Source: Deltaproteobacteria bacterium
GTDB lineage: Bacteria > Myxococcota_A > Polyangia > Polyangiales > Houyiibacteriaceae
DNA: 64,000 nucleotides
Direction: 5' to 3'
Assembly (NCBI GenBank): GCA_017644045.1
Contig: JAEPMI010000001.1
Span: forward strand, 116,470 to 180,469
The notes below the pieces were generated by a model. That model worked only from the letters and a program-made list of their open reading frames with translations, was not told where the DNA came from and did no database searches. Position 1 is the stretch's first letter. Each line of letters opens with the position of its first letter. Of this stretch, positions 33,771-42,010 are shown piece by piece. The position numbers and the translations under genes are program-made.

Positions 33771-35674
33771 CCGACCGACCGATCGACACGCTCGATCTCG
33801 GCGGTCCCTCGCGCGAGTTCCGGGTCTCGATCCCCGACGCCGAGCACAGCGACTTCCGAACGCGGGTCTGGGCCGATGGCATCCCGGACGGGCCCGAGGA
33901 GCTGCAGCCGCACTACCCGACGCTGGTGCACGCGTTCTTCCACACCCTCCGGGTCGGAGGCGACACGGGCATCACGCTCTACGGCGAGGGCCGCAAGGAT
34001 CCCGTCGAGCACCGCAGCTACGCGGACCTCGCGCGCGAGTCGCGCCACCTCGCTGCGCGGCTCGCAGGTCACGGCATCGGTCAGGGCGACCGGGTGCTGC
34101 TGCTGCTCCCGACCAGCTTCGAGCTCATCAGCACCTTCTTCGCGCTCCAGCTCCTCCGCGCCGTGCCGGTGCCTGCCTACCCGCCGGCGATGCTCGAACG
34201 GGCGGAGCTCGCGCTCGAGAAGCTCGGGCTCATCGCCGACCACTCGGACGCGAAGATGATCGTCACCAACCGGAAGCTCCGGGTGTTGATGGGCGAGATC
34301 GCGGAGAGCGGCCGACCGGTGGTCACGACCGAGCGCCTGCTCGGCGACGGACGAAAGGCTTCGGTGCCCCAGAAGGTCCGCAAGAGCGAGACCGCGTTCA
34401 TCCAGTACACCTCCGGATCGACGGGCCATCCCAAGGGCGTGATGCTCAGCCACCGGAACGTGTGCGCGAACGTTCACGCGATCGGCCAGGCGATCCGCGT
34501 GAACCGAAACGACGTCGTGGTGAGCTGGCTGCCGCTCTACCACGACATGGGGCTCATCGGCGCGCTGCTCTTCTCGATCTACTGGCGGTTGCCGCTGGTG
34601 CTGCTCTCCCCGTCGTCGTTTCTCATCGATCCGCGTCGTTGGCTCGAAGCGATCACCGAGCATCGAGGCACGCTCTCCCCGAGCCCGAACTTCGGCTACG
34701 CCCGCTGCCTGCGTCGCGTCCGCAACACCGAAGGGATCGACCTGAGCAGCTGGCGGTGCGCGCTCAACGGCGCGGAACCGGTCAGCGCGCAGACCCTCGA
34801 CGAGTTCGCGGAGCGCTTCCAGATCGCCGGCTTCGAGCGCACCGCGTTCTTCCCGGTGTACGGGCTCGCGGAGACCAGCCTGGCGGCGACCTTTCCCGAG
34901 CCCGGGACGGCGGTCGAGCGGCTCCAACTCGACCGACAGCAGCTCGCGCACGGTCAGGCGATCGAATCGCACGGTCCGGGCTCCACCACGGTGGTCTCCG
35001 TCGGGAGCGCCGTGCCTGGGCACGAGGTGCAGGTCGTCGATGCCCACGGCGTCGACCTGCCCGACAACCAGGTCGGCCACATCGTGATCAGCGGCCCTTC
35101 CGTGATGGAGGGCTACTACGACGCCCCCGAGGTCACCCACGAGGTGAAGCGCGGCGACACGCTCTGGACCGGCGACCTCGGCTTCTTCCGCGACGGGAAC
35201 CTCTACGTGACCGGGCGGGTGAAGGACCTGATCATCGTCCGGGGAAAGAACTACTACGCGGAAGACGTCGAACGGATCGTCGAGTCGATCGATCACGCCC
35301 GCGCGGGCTGCGTCGTCGCCTTCGGCGTCTACGACGAAGAGAAGCAGAGCGACCTGCTGGTGGTCGTCGCCGAGACTCGGCTCACCGACGACGACGAGCG
35401 CAAGGCGCTCGCCGACGTGATCGGGACCGAGGTGCAGGAGCGCTGCGGCCTGCAGGTCGACGAGGTGGTCCTGTTGCCCCCCGGCGGCGTGCCGAAGACC
35501 TCGAGCGGCAAGCGCCAGCGAGCGCTCTGCCGCGACCTGCACCTGCAGGGCGAGCTCGGCAAGGAGCGCCGCACCGGCAAGCTCGGCATCGCGCTCGCGT
35601 TCGTGCGCAGCGGGATGGGCTTCGCCACGGCGGCCGCGGGTCGCCTGGTCAAGCGTCGCCCGACCGTTCGCTGA
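33767..35674 (+). CDS. Fatty acyl-AMP ligase (FAAL, FadD-like)
   Basis: A 635-aa protein, the length expected for FAALs. Motifs: IQYTSGSTGHPKGVMLSHRN, VSWLPLYHDMGLIG (FAAL-type), FPVYGLAETSLAATFP, LWTGDLGFFRDGNLYVTGRVKDLIIVRGKNYYAEDVE and KTSSGKRQRALC. FAALs form acyl-AMP and load the fatty acid onto an ACP instead of CoA. It is coupled by ATGA overlap to the carboxyltransferase and so to ACP 2. This arrangement predicts a dedicated acyl-ACP starter for condensation with a carboxylated extender. Confidence 0.93.
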   Translation: MTDRPIDTLDLGGPSREFRVSIPDAEHSDFRTRVWADGIPDGPEELQPHYPTLVHAFFHTLRVGGDTGITLYGEGRKDPVEHRSYADLARESRHLAARLAGHGIGQGDRVLLLLPTSFELISTFFALQLLRAVPVPAYPPAMLERAELALEKLGLIADHSDAKMIVTNRKLRVLMGEIAESGRPVVTTERLLGDGRKASVPQKVRKSETAFIQYTSGSTGHPKGVMLSHRNVCANVHAIGQAIRVNRNDVVVSWLPLYHDMGLIGALLFSIYWRLPLVLLSPSSFLIDPRRWLEAITEHRGTLSPSPNFGYARCLRRVRNTEGIDLSSWRCALNGAEPVSAQTLDEFAERFQIAGFERTAFFPVYGLAETSLAATFPEPGTAVERLQLDRQQLAHGQAIESHGPGSTTVVSVGSAVPGHEVQVVDAHGVDLPDNQVGHIVISGPSVMEGYYDAPEVTHEVKRGDTLWTGDLGFFRDGNLYVTGRVKDLIIVRGKNYYAEDVERIVESIDHARAGCVVAFGVYDEEKQSDLLVVVAETRLTDDDERKALADVIGTEVQERCGLQVDEVVLLPPGGVPKTSSGKRQRALCRDLHLQGELGKERRTGKLGIALAFVRSGMGFATAAAGRLVKRRPTVR

Positions 35675-35700
35675 CCGAGCGGAGGGTGTAGGCTCGCGCC

Positions 35701-36918
35701 ATGATCGGAGCGTCGCGTCGGGTGGGACACGTTCACCATGGCTCACTCGTGTGCCTCGTCCTTCTGCTCGCCGCCTGCGGTGGCGACGACGGGGTGAATG
35801 ACGCCGGAGTCGTGGACGACGCGGGCCCTGCCGACTCGGGCCCGCCGGACGGGGGGCCGCCCCCCGACCCGTTTGCGGACTACTTCGAGGCTGGCCCGCA
35901 CCCGGCCGGCAATCGGCGCTTCGAGCTCGAAGACGGAGACCGAGGACGCACACTACCGGTGGAGGTCTGGTATCCCGCGGACGAGTCGGCCCGAGCCGCC
36001 GCGGCGACGGGGCAGACGCTCTCGGCGTTCGAAGCGGACCCGCCCCGAAGCGACACGTTCGCCAGCCTCCTGACCGATGCCCCAGACTGCGTCCGAACGC
36101 AGACTCGATCCGCCGACGCGCCCACTCCGGCCGAGGGCCCGTGGCCGCTCGTGGTCTTCTCGCACTGCCACGTGTGCACACGCTTCGACGTAGCGTCGGT
36201 CGCCGAGCGGCTCGCGAGCTTCGGCATCGCGGTCGCCGCGCCCGACCACGAGGGGAACACTCTCTGGGACCAGCTCGAAGGCACGGCCGCCAGCGTCGGC
36301 GAGGAGTTCCTCGAGGTCCGGGTCGCGGACGTGCGCTTCGTGCTCGACAGCCTCCTCGGATCCGACGCCGCGGTCCCCGCCGAGCTCGCGGGCCAGTTTG
36401 ACGCCGCTCGCGTCGGCGTGATGGGGCACAGCTTCGGTGGCTCGACCGCCGGCATCACGGCTGCGCGAGACGACCGGATCCGCGCGGGGCTCTCGATCAC
36501 CGCGCCCCTGACCGCGCTTGGCGGCGGAGCGCCGATCACCACGATCGACACGCCCTTCCTCTTCCTGCTCGCGCAGGAGGACAACAGCATCCAGGCCGTC
36601 GGCAACGAGCTCATCCGCAACGAACACCGACGCATCCCGGCACCGGCCGTGCTCGTCGAGGTGGAAGACGCCGGCCACTGGAGCTTCTCGGACTATCCCG
36701 GTCTCATCGAGCTCTTCGACCCGGGCTGCGGGATGGGCACGCGACAGATCGGCGGCGACCCATTCACCTACCTGGACCCCGAGATCGCGCGCGACATTGC
36801 CGCCGACGTGGCCGCCGCGTTCTTCGCGAGGCACCTGCTCGACGATCCCGGTGGGCTCACGCCGGTGATCCTCGGGCACCCGTCCGGCCGCACGGTGGTC
36901 GAGCTCAACGGGCGCTGA
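35701..36918 (+). CDS. Alpha/beta hydrolase lipoprotein (PAF-acetylhydrolase/chlorophyllase-like)
   Basis: A 405-aa protein with lipobox LLLAAC (Cys 26) and an Asp/Gly/Pro linker. The catalytic core shows RTLPVEVWYPAD, PLVVFSHCHVC (oxyanion region), VGVMGHSFGGSTAG (nucleophile Ser), FLFLLAQEDNSI (acid region) and VEDAGHWSF (His). The order matches the PAF-acetylhydrolase/dienelactone-hydrolase group. It probably cleaves a lipid or ester outside the cytoplasmic membrane. It is 26 bp after the FAAL gene and could be co-transcribed, but the lipoprotein style resembles the neighbours elsewhere in the window. Confidence 0.85.
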   Translation: MIGASRRVGHVHHGSLVCLVLLLAACGGDDGVNDAGVVDDAGPADSGPPDGGPPPDPFADYFEAGPHPAGNRRFELEDGDRGRTLPVEVWYPADESARAAAATGQTLSAFEADPPRSDTFASLLTDAPDCVRTQTRSADAPTPAEGPWPLVVFSHCHVCTRFDVASVAERLASFGIAVAAPDHEGNTLWDQLEGTAASVGEEFLEVRVADVRFVLDSLLGSDAAVPAELAGQFDAARVGVMGHSFGGSTAGITAARDDRIRAGLSITAPLTALGGGAPITTIDTPFLFLLAQEDNSIQAVGNELIRNEHRRIPAPAVLVEVEDAGHWSFSDYPGLIELFDPGCGMGTRQIGGDPFTYLDPEIARDIAADVAAAFFARHLLDDPGGLTPVILGHPSGRTVVELNGR

Positions 36919-36944
36919 AGCCGCCGGCCGGCTCGGAGGCTGAC

Positions 36945-37215
36945 TCCGACTCCGACTCCGACTCTGACTCCGACGCCGACGCCGAACTCCGACTCCGACT
37001 CCGACTCCGAACGCCGACTCCGACTCCGACTCCGAACTCCGACTCCGACTCCGACTCCGAACTCCGACTCCGACTCGGACTCCGAACTCCGAACTCCGAC
37101 CGCCGACCGCCGAACTCCGAACTCCGACCGCCGACGCCGACTCCGAACTCCGACCGCCGACGCCGACCGCCGACCGCCGACCGCCGACTCCGAACTCCGA
37201 TGACCGAGCTCCGAA
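36945..37215. repeat. Degenerate gactcc/gccgac simple-sequence array, left arm
   Basis: About 270 bp of tandem hexamers, gactcc, gccgac and gaactc in variable order, directly after the hydrolase gene. The complementary motif set appears in reverse orientation at 37945-38088, on the other side of the four-helix-bundle gene. The two arrays could pair in places as a long imperfect stem. Confidence 0.9.
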
Positions 37216-37302
37216 CGCCGACAGCCGCGCTCTGACTCCGAGCCCCAGCCACTCCGGCCGCCCCGGCCTCCCCCGGTGCGTTCAGCCAGTGGTGATGAGG
37301 CT

Positions 37303-37441
37303 CTCGTCCTGGTCTGTTCATCGTGCCCTCGTGCTCGGCGGCGTAAACCCTGCTCCGCCTTCGGCTACGCACCGCCGCTTCGCGACGGCAAGGGGTTGAC
37401 TCCGCCTGCGCTCGAGGGCGGGGGCCTTCGGCCAGGACGAG
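37303..37441. other. Structured leader bounded by a 10-bp inverted repeat
   Basis: ctcgtcctgg (37303-37312) and ccaggacgag (37432-37441) are exact inverted copies that close a GC-rich segment of 139 bp. The inner ccctcg and cgaggg also pair. It lies just before the ribosome site of the four-helix-bundle gene and has no coding signal of its own. It may be an RNA leader or the edge of a small mobile unit. The rest of 36919-37473 is the simple-sequence array and unremarkable spacer. Confidence 0.45.
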
Positions 37442-37473
37442 GTGTCCACGGCAGCAACAACCGGAGGTTCCAA

Positions 37474-37812
37474 ATGCAGATCTACTCTCTCGCTCTCGAC
37501 GCCGTTTCCGCGGTTCACGAGGATGTCTCGCCGATGCTCGCTCGCCACGATGCGGAGCTCGCAAACCAGTTGCATCGCGCGATTCGTTCGGTTGCGCTCA
37601 ACGTGTCGGAGGGGCTCGGGCTGCTCGGCGGCAAGCGACAGCGGAGTCACTTCCAGATCGCGCTCGGCTCCGCTCGCGAGAGCAAGACCTGCATCGAGCT
37701 CGGGCTGGCGACTCGCGCGCTGAAGCGCAGCGCGCGCGTGGAGCAGGCGCTCGATCGGCTCGACCACGTCTGCGCGATTCTCTGGAAGCTGACTCGGCGA
37801 CACGTCGCGTAG
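37474..37812 (+). CDS. Four-helix-bundle protein (23S rRNA-intervening-sequence protein family)
   Basis: A 112-aa protein from the ATG at 37474, with GGAGG at 37463-37467. The sequence is fully helical. The signature ELANQLHRAIRSVALNVSEGLG, GSARESKTCIELGLA and LDRLDHVCAILWKLTRR matches the PF05635/TIGR02436 four-helix bundle. Members are found inside 23S rRNA intervening sequences or as free genes, and Avd of diversity-generating retroelements has the same fold. It binds nucleic acid in the studied case. Here it is free-standing between two oppositely oriented simple-sequence arrays with its own terminator hairpin. No rRNA or reverse transcriptase is nearby. Confidence 0.9.
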   Translation: MQIYSLALDAVSAVHEDVSPMLARHDAELANQLHRAIRSVALNVSEGLGLLGGKRQRSHFQIALGSARESKTCIELGLATRALKRSARVEQALDRLDHVCAILWKLTRRHVA

Positions 37813-37817
37813 AGCAA

Positions 37818-37848
37818 AGACCCGCCGGGCACCCTGCCCGGCGGGTCT
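37818..37848 (+). terminator. Strong stem-loop after the four-helix-bundle gene
   Basis: Perfect 14-bp stem (agacccgccgggca with tgcccggcgggtct) around a ccc loop, six bases after the stop codon, followed by cgccgttt. Very likely an intrinsic terminator despite the weak T run. Confidence 0.75.
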
Positions 37849-37944
37849 CGCCGTTTCCGACGCTCAGCCCTTCCGAATCAGCCCGAAGAGCATCCCGTTG
37901 ACCCGGTCACTGAGCGCGACGCTCTCGGCCGCTTCACCCGCCGG

Positions 37945-38088
37945 CTGTCGGCGTTCGGATCTCGGAGTCGGCGGTCGGATCTCGGAGTCGGCGGTCGGAG
38001 TCGGATCTCGGAGTCGGCGGTCGGCTGTCGGCGTCGGCTGTCGGCTGTCGGCGTCGGCGTTCGGCGTCGGCGCCGAACGCCGACCGCG
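37945..38088. repeat. Degenerate gtcgga/gtcggc simple-sequence array, right arm
   Basis: About 140 bp of ggagtc, ggcggtc, gctgtcggc and cgttcgg units. It is the reverse complement of the motif family at 36945-37215. It ends exactly at the stop codon of the DUF1552 gene (38089). Confidence 0.88.
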
Positions 38089-39531
38089 CTAGAAGTCCGG
38101 CGCGTCGGCCGCGATCATCTCCGGAACGAACCCGCCCTCGAGGCTGCTGTCGCCGAAGTCATCGACGAGCGACCCGTCGGCCTTCCGGACACCGACCGCG
38201 CTCAAGATGGTGTTGAACATCTTGTTGTGGGTCACGTAGCTGCCGCCGCCGCGGACGTCGACGTACTTACCGACGTCGAGGTTGCCGCCGCAGCTGCCCG
38301 CGAAGATGAAGGGCACGTTGTTGTAGGTGTGGCTGATGCCGTGACCGAGGTCGTTGGTCATGCAGACCACACCGCGGTCGATCAGCGGCTCGCCGGTGTC
38401 CGCGACGTACGCGCTCAGCCGGTCGATGAGGTGCCGGAAGAGCCGCAAGTGCATCTTGTCGATCTCGCCGTGCATCTCCTGCGCGCCCTCGATGGGGTCG
38501 CCCTCGGATCCGTCGCTGTAGATGCGGTGGGAGATCTGGTGGAAGCGCGGGAGCTGCGCACCGCCGCGGTAGCCCGGGATGGTGTGCTGCGTGCCGTCGT
38601 TGCCGTTGCCGAGCTGGAGCGTGGCGGAGCGGACGTAGCCGCAGGAGATGGCCAACGCGATGATCTCGTTGTGCATCTCGGTGACGCGCTGGTAGTTGCC
38701 CTCCGAGAGCGGGTCGATCCCGTCGACCTCCATCTCGAGCATGTCGGGCAGGTTGCAGCCCATCAGCACCTCGAGGTCGCGGATGGACGAGAAGTGCAGG
38801 TCCAGCCGACGACGGTCGTCGGTGCTCAGGTCCCCGCTGAGCAGGTCGCTCATCTGGTCGCGAACGAGGTCGTTCACGCTCAGGCGGCGCTCGCGGATGC
38901 GATTGATCACCTCGACGTCCATGCCGGCGAGGCCGGTCATGCGCATGTAGGCGTTCCAGGGATCGTTCTCACCCGCGCGCAGGTCCAACGGACCGCGGTA
39001 GCTCATCACCTCGGGCAGGTAGCCGCTCTTGCGTCCCGTGAAGAGGGTCAGCGGCTCGCGCTCCGGGTGGAGCTCCCGCGCGATGCGGTTGTCGACCGAC
39101 TCGCCCATGGCGAGCGACTCGTTGCCGGAGGGCGTCTCGCTCACCCGCGCCGCGGTCAGGCACTGGTTGCCGCCACCGCTGTGACCACAGCCGTTGCCCG
39201 GGAAGGCGAAGCGCAGGCCTGCGACGGCCAGGATCTTGTCGGCGTACGGCGCGAGCTCGCTCAGCGCACGATCGCTCTCGGCGGCGAGGCCCGCGGTGGT
39301 GAGCGGACCGGTCGCACGCGGCCAGTAGCGCTCGGGCTCGCTGTTGCCCGCCTGCGCGACGCCGTTCCCCTGCCGCACCCAGACCGCGAAGCTGTCGGTC
39401 GGTGTCTGCGCGCCGGCCCGGGAGCCGAAGCGGGAGAAGGTCTCGAGGAAGGGCAGGCCGAGCGCCACGGTGCCGGCGCCTCGCAGGAAGAGGCGGCGGG
39501 TGATGGGCTTCTTCTTGGTCTTCTTGCTCAT
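38089..39531 (-). CDS. DUF1552 family protein with Tat signal
   Basis: A 480-aa protein. The N-terminus KKKPITRRLFLRGAGTVALGLPFLE is a twin-arginine export signal, so the folded protein is exported. Family blocks are visible: FAVWVRQGNGVAQ, SVDNRIARELHPEREPLTLFTG, HFSSIRDLEVLMGCNLP and MTNDLGHGISHTYNNVPFIFAGSCGG. DUF1552 proteins, known mainly from planctomycetes and myxobacteria, resemble the DUF1501/sulfatase-type alkaline phosphatase fold; their reaction is not known. It overlaps the upstream DUF1592-type gene by four bases (ATGA), the normal pairing for this family. Confidence 0.9.
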   Translation of the reverse strand: MSKKTKKKPITRRLFLRGAGTVALGLPFLETFSRFGSRAGAQTPTDSFAVWVRQGNGVAQAGNSEPERYWPRATGPLTTAGLAAESDRALSELAPYADKILAVAGLRFAFPGNGCGHSGGGNQCLTAARVSETPSGNESLAMGESVDNRIARELHPEREPLTLFTGRKSGYLPEVMSYRGPLDLRAGENDPWNAYMRMTGLAGMDVEVINRIRERRLSVNDLVRDQMSDLLSGDLSTDDRRRLDLHFSSIRDLEVLMGCNLPDMLEMEVDGIDPLSEGNYQRVTEMHNEIIALAISCGYVRSATLQLGNGNDGTQHTIPGYRGGAQLPRFHQISHRIYSDGSEGDPIEGAQEMHGEIDKMHLRLFRHLIDRLSAYVADTGEPLIDRGVVCMTNDLGHGISHTYNNVPFIFAGSCGGNLDVGKYVDVRGGGSYVTHNKMFNTILSAVGVRKADGSLVDDFGDSSLEGGFVPEMIAADAPDF

Positions 39532-41192
39532 TCCGAGTCCTCCTCGGGCTGGAGGCGCCGGTTGCGGAAGAGGTTGCTGTCGACGAGGCCGACGAGGATC
39601 TCCTTCACGGAGAGGTCGTCGCTGCGAGAGCTCCGAGCGATGTGGTCGATGACCGGCGAGTCGCCGGGCTGGAGCGGTCGGCCGAAGGAGTACTCCAGCC
39701 AGTTCTGCGCGTAGCAGCGGTGCGCGTCGAGAGACTCGGCCATGGCCTCGGCGAGCGCGACCGGTCCGTCGAAGCCGACCGGGCCCTCTTCGAAAGAGAA
39801 GCTCGCGGCCGCGTTGATCGGGAGGCCGTTGTCCTCGGTGCGCCAGCGGCCGAAGTCATCGAAGGTCTCGAAGGGATAGCCGATGGGGTTGATGGCCTCG
39901 GCGTGACAGGTCGCGCCGCAAGTGCCCGGGCCGGTGATGGAGTCGATCCGCTCGCGGCGGGTCTCGCCGACGAGGGTCGGCGGGTCGAAGACCGGCGGCG
40001 CCGGCAACGTGGTGCAGAGGACGTAGAGGTTGATGAAGATGCCGCGGTGGATCGGCGCGGTGTCTCCGTCGTGCGAAGCGATGAAGCCCGGCTGGGTGAA
40101 GAGACCTGCGCGTTGGCTCGGGTCGAGGTCCACGCGCTCGAGCTCGGGACCGAAACTGCCTTCGACGCCGTAGAGCGCCGCCGTGTCCTCGTTCACGTAG
40201 GAATAGGGGGCGGTGTAGAGCTCGCGAATGCCGCCGTCGTTCTCGAGGACCACGTCGTCGACGAAGGCCTCGGCCTCGGCCCGCAGGGTGTGGCCGATGT
40301 CGGCCGGGAAGCCCTCGAGCTCGACGTCCTCGTAGTGCGCCAGGTCGAAGAGCTTGTGATGGAAGGAGCGGATCTTCGTCGCCGCCTTCGCGTCGTCGAG
40401 CATGCGCGCGGCCTGGGTCCGCAGCCCGTCGCCTTCGGTCAGCTCGCCGGCCTCGGCGGCGCGGAAGAGCTCGGCGTCGGGCATCGAGTCCCACAGCGTG
40501 TAGGAGAGACGGTTGGCGAGCTGGTGGTCGTTCAGGGCGACGAGGCCGTCGTCGTCGGCCTCACCGGACTCGTCGCGGTAGAGAAAGTGCGGGGACTGCA
40601 GCGCGGCCTGGACGATCATCGCCACTCGAGCCGCGTCGTTCGGTGCATCCGGGTAGTGGGTGCCGGCCTGCGTCGCGAGCATCACGAAGGGCTGCACATC
40701 GTCCGCCGTGACCGGTCGGCGAAATGCCCGTCGCAGGAAGCGCTCGGCGAAGGCCTGGGTGCGCTCGGGCTCGGTCCCCGGCAGGCCGTCCGTGAGCCGG
40801 CCGTAGAGCTCCGCGTCCGCCAGGACCATGTCCGCCATCGCCTCGGCGGCGCCCTGGTAGTCCGCCCAGAGGTTCGGCGTGACCTGGAGCACGGTGCTGT
40901 CGTTGTCGAAAGCGGTGGTGCCGCTCGGGTCACTCTCGAAGCTGGCGCTCAGCCCGGGAGCGTCGGCGAGACCGAAGAGGTCGCGGAGCGTGTTCTCGTA
41001 CTGACCATGGCTCAGACGCGGGTACGCGCTGGTGGCCGCCGGAAACGCGTCATCGGGGTCGCAGACCCCGTCGGCGCATGGATCGACCGTGGGATCGTCG
41101 GGATCCGTCGTGGTGGGTGGCGCTCCGATGGTGCCTTCGCAGGCCAGGAGCGTCGCCAGGGCGGCGAGGAGGGTGGTGTGGAAGCGCAGCAT
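39528..41192 (-). CDS. DUF1592/DUF1588-type (planctomycete cytochrome-C-associated) lipoprotein
   Basis: A 554-aa protein with lipobox ATLLAC (Cys 18). Domain order as in planctomycete-type multi-DUF proteins: DUF1587-like (RLSHGQYENTLRDLFGL), DUF1595-like (FAERFLRRAFRRPVTADDV), DUF1592 (LQSPHFLYRDE, LNDHQLANRLSYTLWDSMPD, HKLFDLAHYEDVE), DUF1588 (SQRAGLFTQPGFIASHDGDTAPIHRGIFI) and DUF1585 (C-terminal FGRPLQPGDSP). The motif CGATCHAEAINPIGYPFE contains CxxCH, suggesting haem attachment of a c-type cytochrome. It is translationally coupled to the DUF1552 gene. The substrate is unknown; an extracytoplasmic redox function is likely. Confidence 0.9.
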   Translation of the reverse strand: MLRFHTTLLAALATLLACEGTIGAPPTTTDPDDPTVDPCADGVCDPDDAFPAATSAYPRLSHGQYENTLRDLFGLADAPGLSASFESDPSGTTAFDNDSTVLQVTPNLWADYQGAAEAMADMVLADAELYGRLTDGLPGTEPERTQAFAERFLRRAFRRPVTADDVQPFVMLATQAGTHYPDAPNDAARVAMIVQAALQSPHFLYRDESGEADDDGLVALNDHQLANRLSYTLWDSMPDAELFRAAEAGELTEGDGLRTQAARMLDDAKAATKIRSFHHKLFDLAHYEDVELEGFPADIGHTLRAEAEAFVDDVVLENDGGIRELYTAPYSYVNEDTAALYGVEGSFGPELERVDLDPSQRAGLFTQPGFIASHDGDTAPIHRGIFINLYVLCTTLPAPPVFDPPTLVGETRRERIDSITGPGTCGATCHAEAINPIGYPFETFDDFGRWRTEDNGLPINAAASFSFEEGPVGFDGPVALAEAMAESLDAHRCYAQNWLEYSFGRPLQPGDSPVIDHIARSSRSDDLSVKEILVGLVDSNLFRNRRLQPEEDSE

Positions 41193-41239
41193 GAGGGGGA
41201 GGGTCCGCTAGGCTACCATCTGAGGGTGAAGCGGGTTCG

Positions 41240-42010
41240 TTACGACGTTGTCGTGCGACCGGGTCGGTGGCGGAGGAGAGGGTCGAGCGACGAATTCCTC
41301 AACGTATCCAGGCTCGCGTCCCGCCCGATGGGGACCTCCGCGTTCGGGGATGCGAAGTAGGATCCGACGAAACGTCGGCGCCCTGGCCGGCTCAGCGGGC
41401 GGACCGAATGCCAGACGCTCTCCTCCATCAAGAGCACGCTGCCGGCGCTCGCGGTGATCGGCTGGGCGCCCGGCCAATCCGGCTCGTGAATGTCCCCGCG
41501 GGCGGCCACCGGGTCGCCGACCGAGCGCGGGATCACCTGCCAGGGCCCGGCCTCCGTGAGCGGGTCCACGAAGAGGAAGTGGACCATCCGAACGATGGTC
41601 TCGCGCCGCGGCCGATGGCCCGTCTTCCGCCACCGCTCGTCGTCGATGCCTCCGGCATGCGACTCCCACTCGGTGAAAGGGCGGGTCTCGTCGCTGAGGA
41701 CGGCGCCGACCAGCTCGAGGTGCAACTCCGGGCCGAGGATGGACTCGAGCACCGAGAGCGACTGCGGTCGGAAGAGCTCTGGGGCGAGCTCGGGCGCGAA
41801 GCGGAGGAGCCCGTAGAGCGCCAGCCCCGGCGGTGCGATCTCGACGCCCTCGTCGAGCCAGGTGGCGCCTCGCCCCGTGAGCGGAGGCGAGCCGTAGCTC
41901 GCGTGGACCCGATCGAGCGCGTCGCCGATCCGGGCCAGCGAGTCGGGAGGATGGACGGCCGGCAGGAGCGCGAAGCCCTGCGTGCGCACCCGCTCGGCGA
42001 GCGCGCTCAT
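41240..42010 (-). CDS. PhyH-like 2-oxoglutarate/Fe(II) dioxygenase, copy 2
   Basis: A 256-aa protein from the ATG at 42010, coupled (ATGA) to the preceding paralogue. The fold is suggested by TQGFALLPAVHPP at the start, the His in WESHAGGIDDERW with nearby Asp as metal ligands, VHFLFVDPLTEAGPWQVIPRS (cupin strands) and the distal His/Arg in EESVWHSVRPLSRPGRRRF. It should hydroxylate or otherwise oxidise a small molecule. The open frame upstream of 42010 is a shadow. Together with copy 1 and the divergent radical SAM gene it may form a small biosynthetic set. Confidence 0.82.
   Translation of the reverse strand: MSALAERVRTQGFALLPAVHPPDSLARIGDALDRVHASYGSPPLTGRGATWLDEGVEIAPPGLALYGLLRFAPELAPELFRPQSLSVLESILGPELHLELVGAVLSDETRPFTEWESHAGGIDDERWRKTGHRPRRETIVRMVHFLFVDPLTEAGPWQVIPRSVGDPVAARGDIHEPDWPGAQPITASAGSVLLMEESVWHSVRPLSRPGRRRFVGSYFASPNAEVPIGRDASLDTLRNSSLDPLLRHRPGRTTTS

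Noticed and set aside
37276-37473. Extension of the four-helix-bundle protein to 178 aa
   Set aside because: The extra part translates the structured leader; a GGAGG site stands just before the ATG at 37474.
37303-37848. 23S rRNA intervening sequence
   Set aside because: No rRNA sequence flanks the four-helix-bundle gene; it is a free gene.
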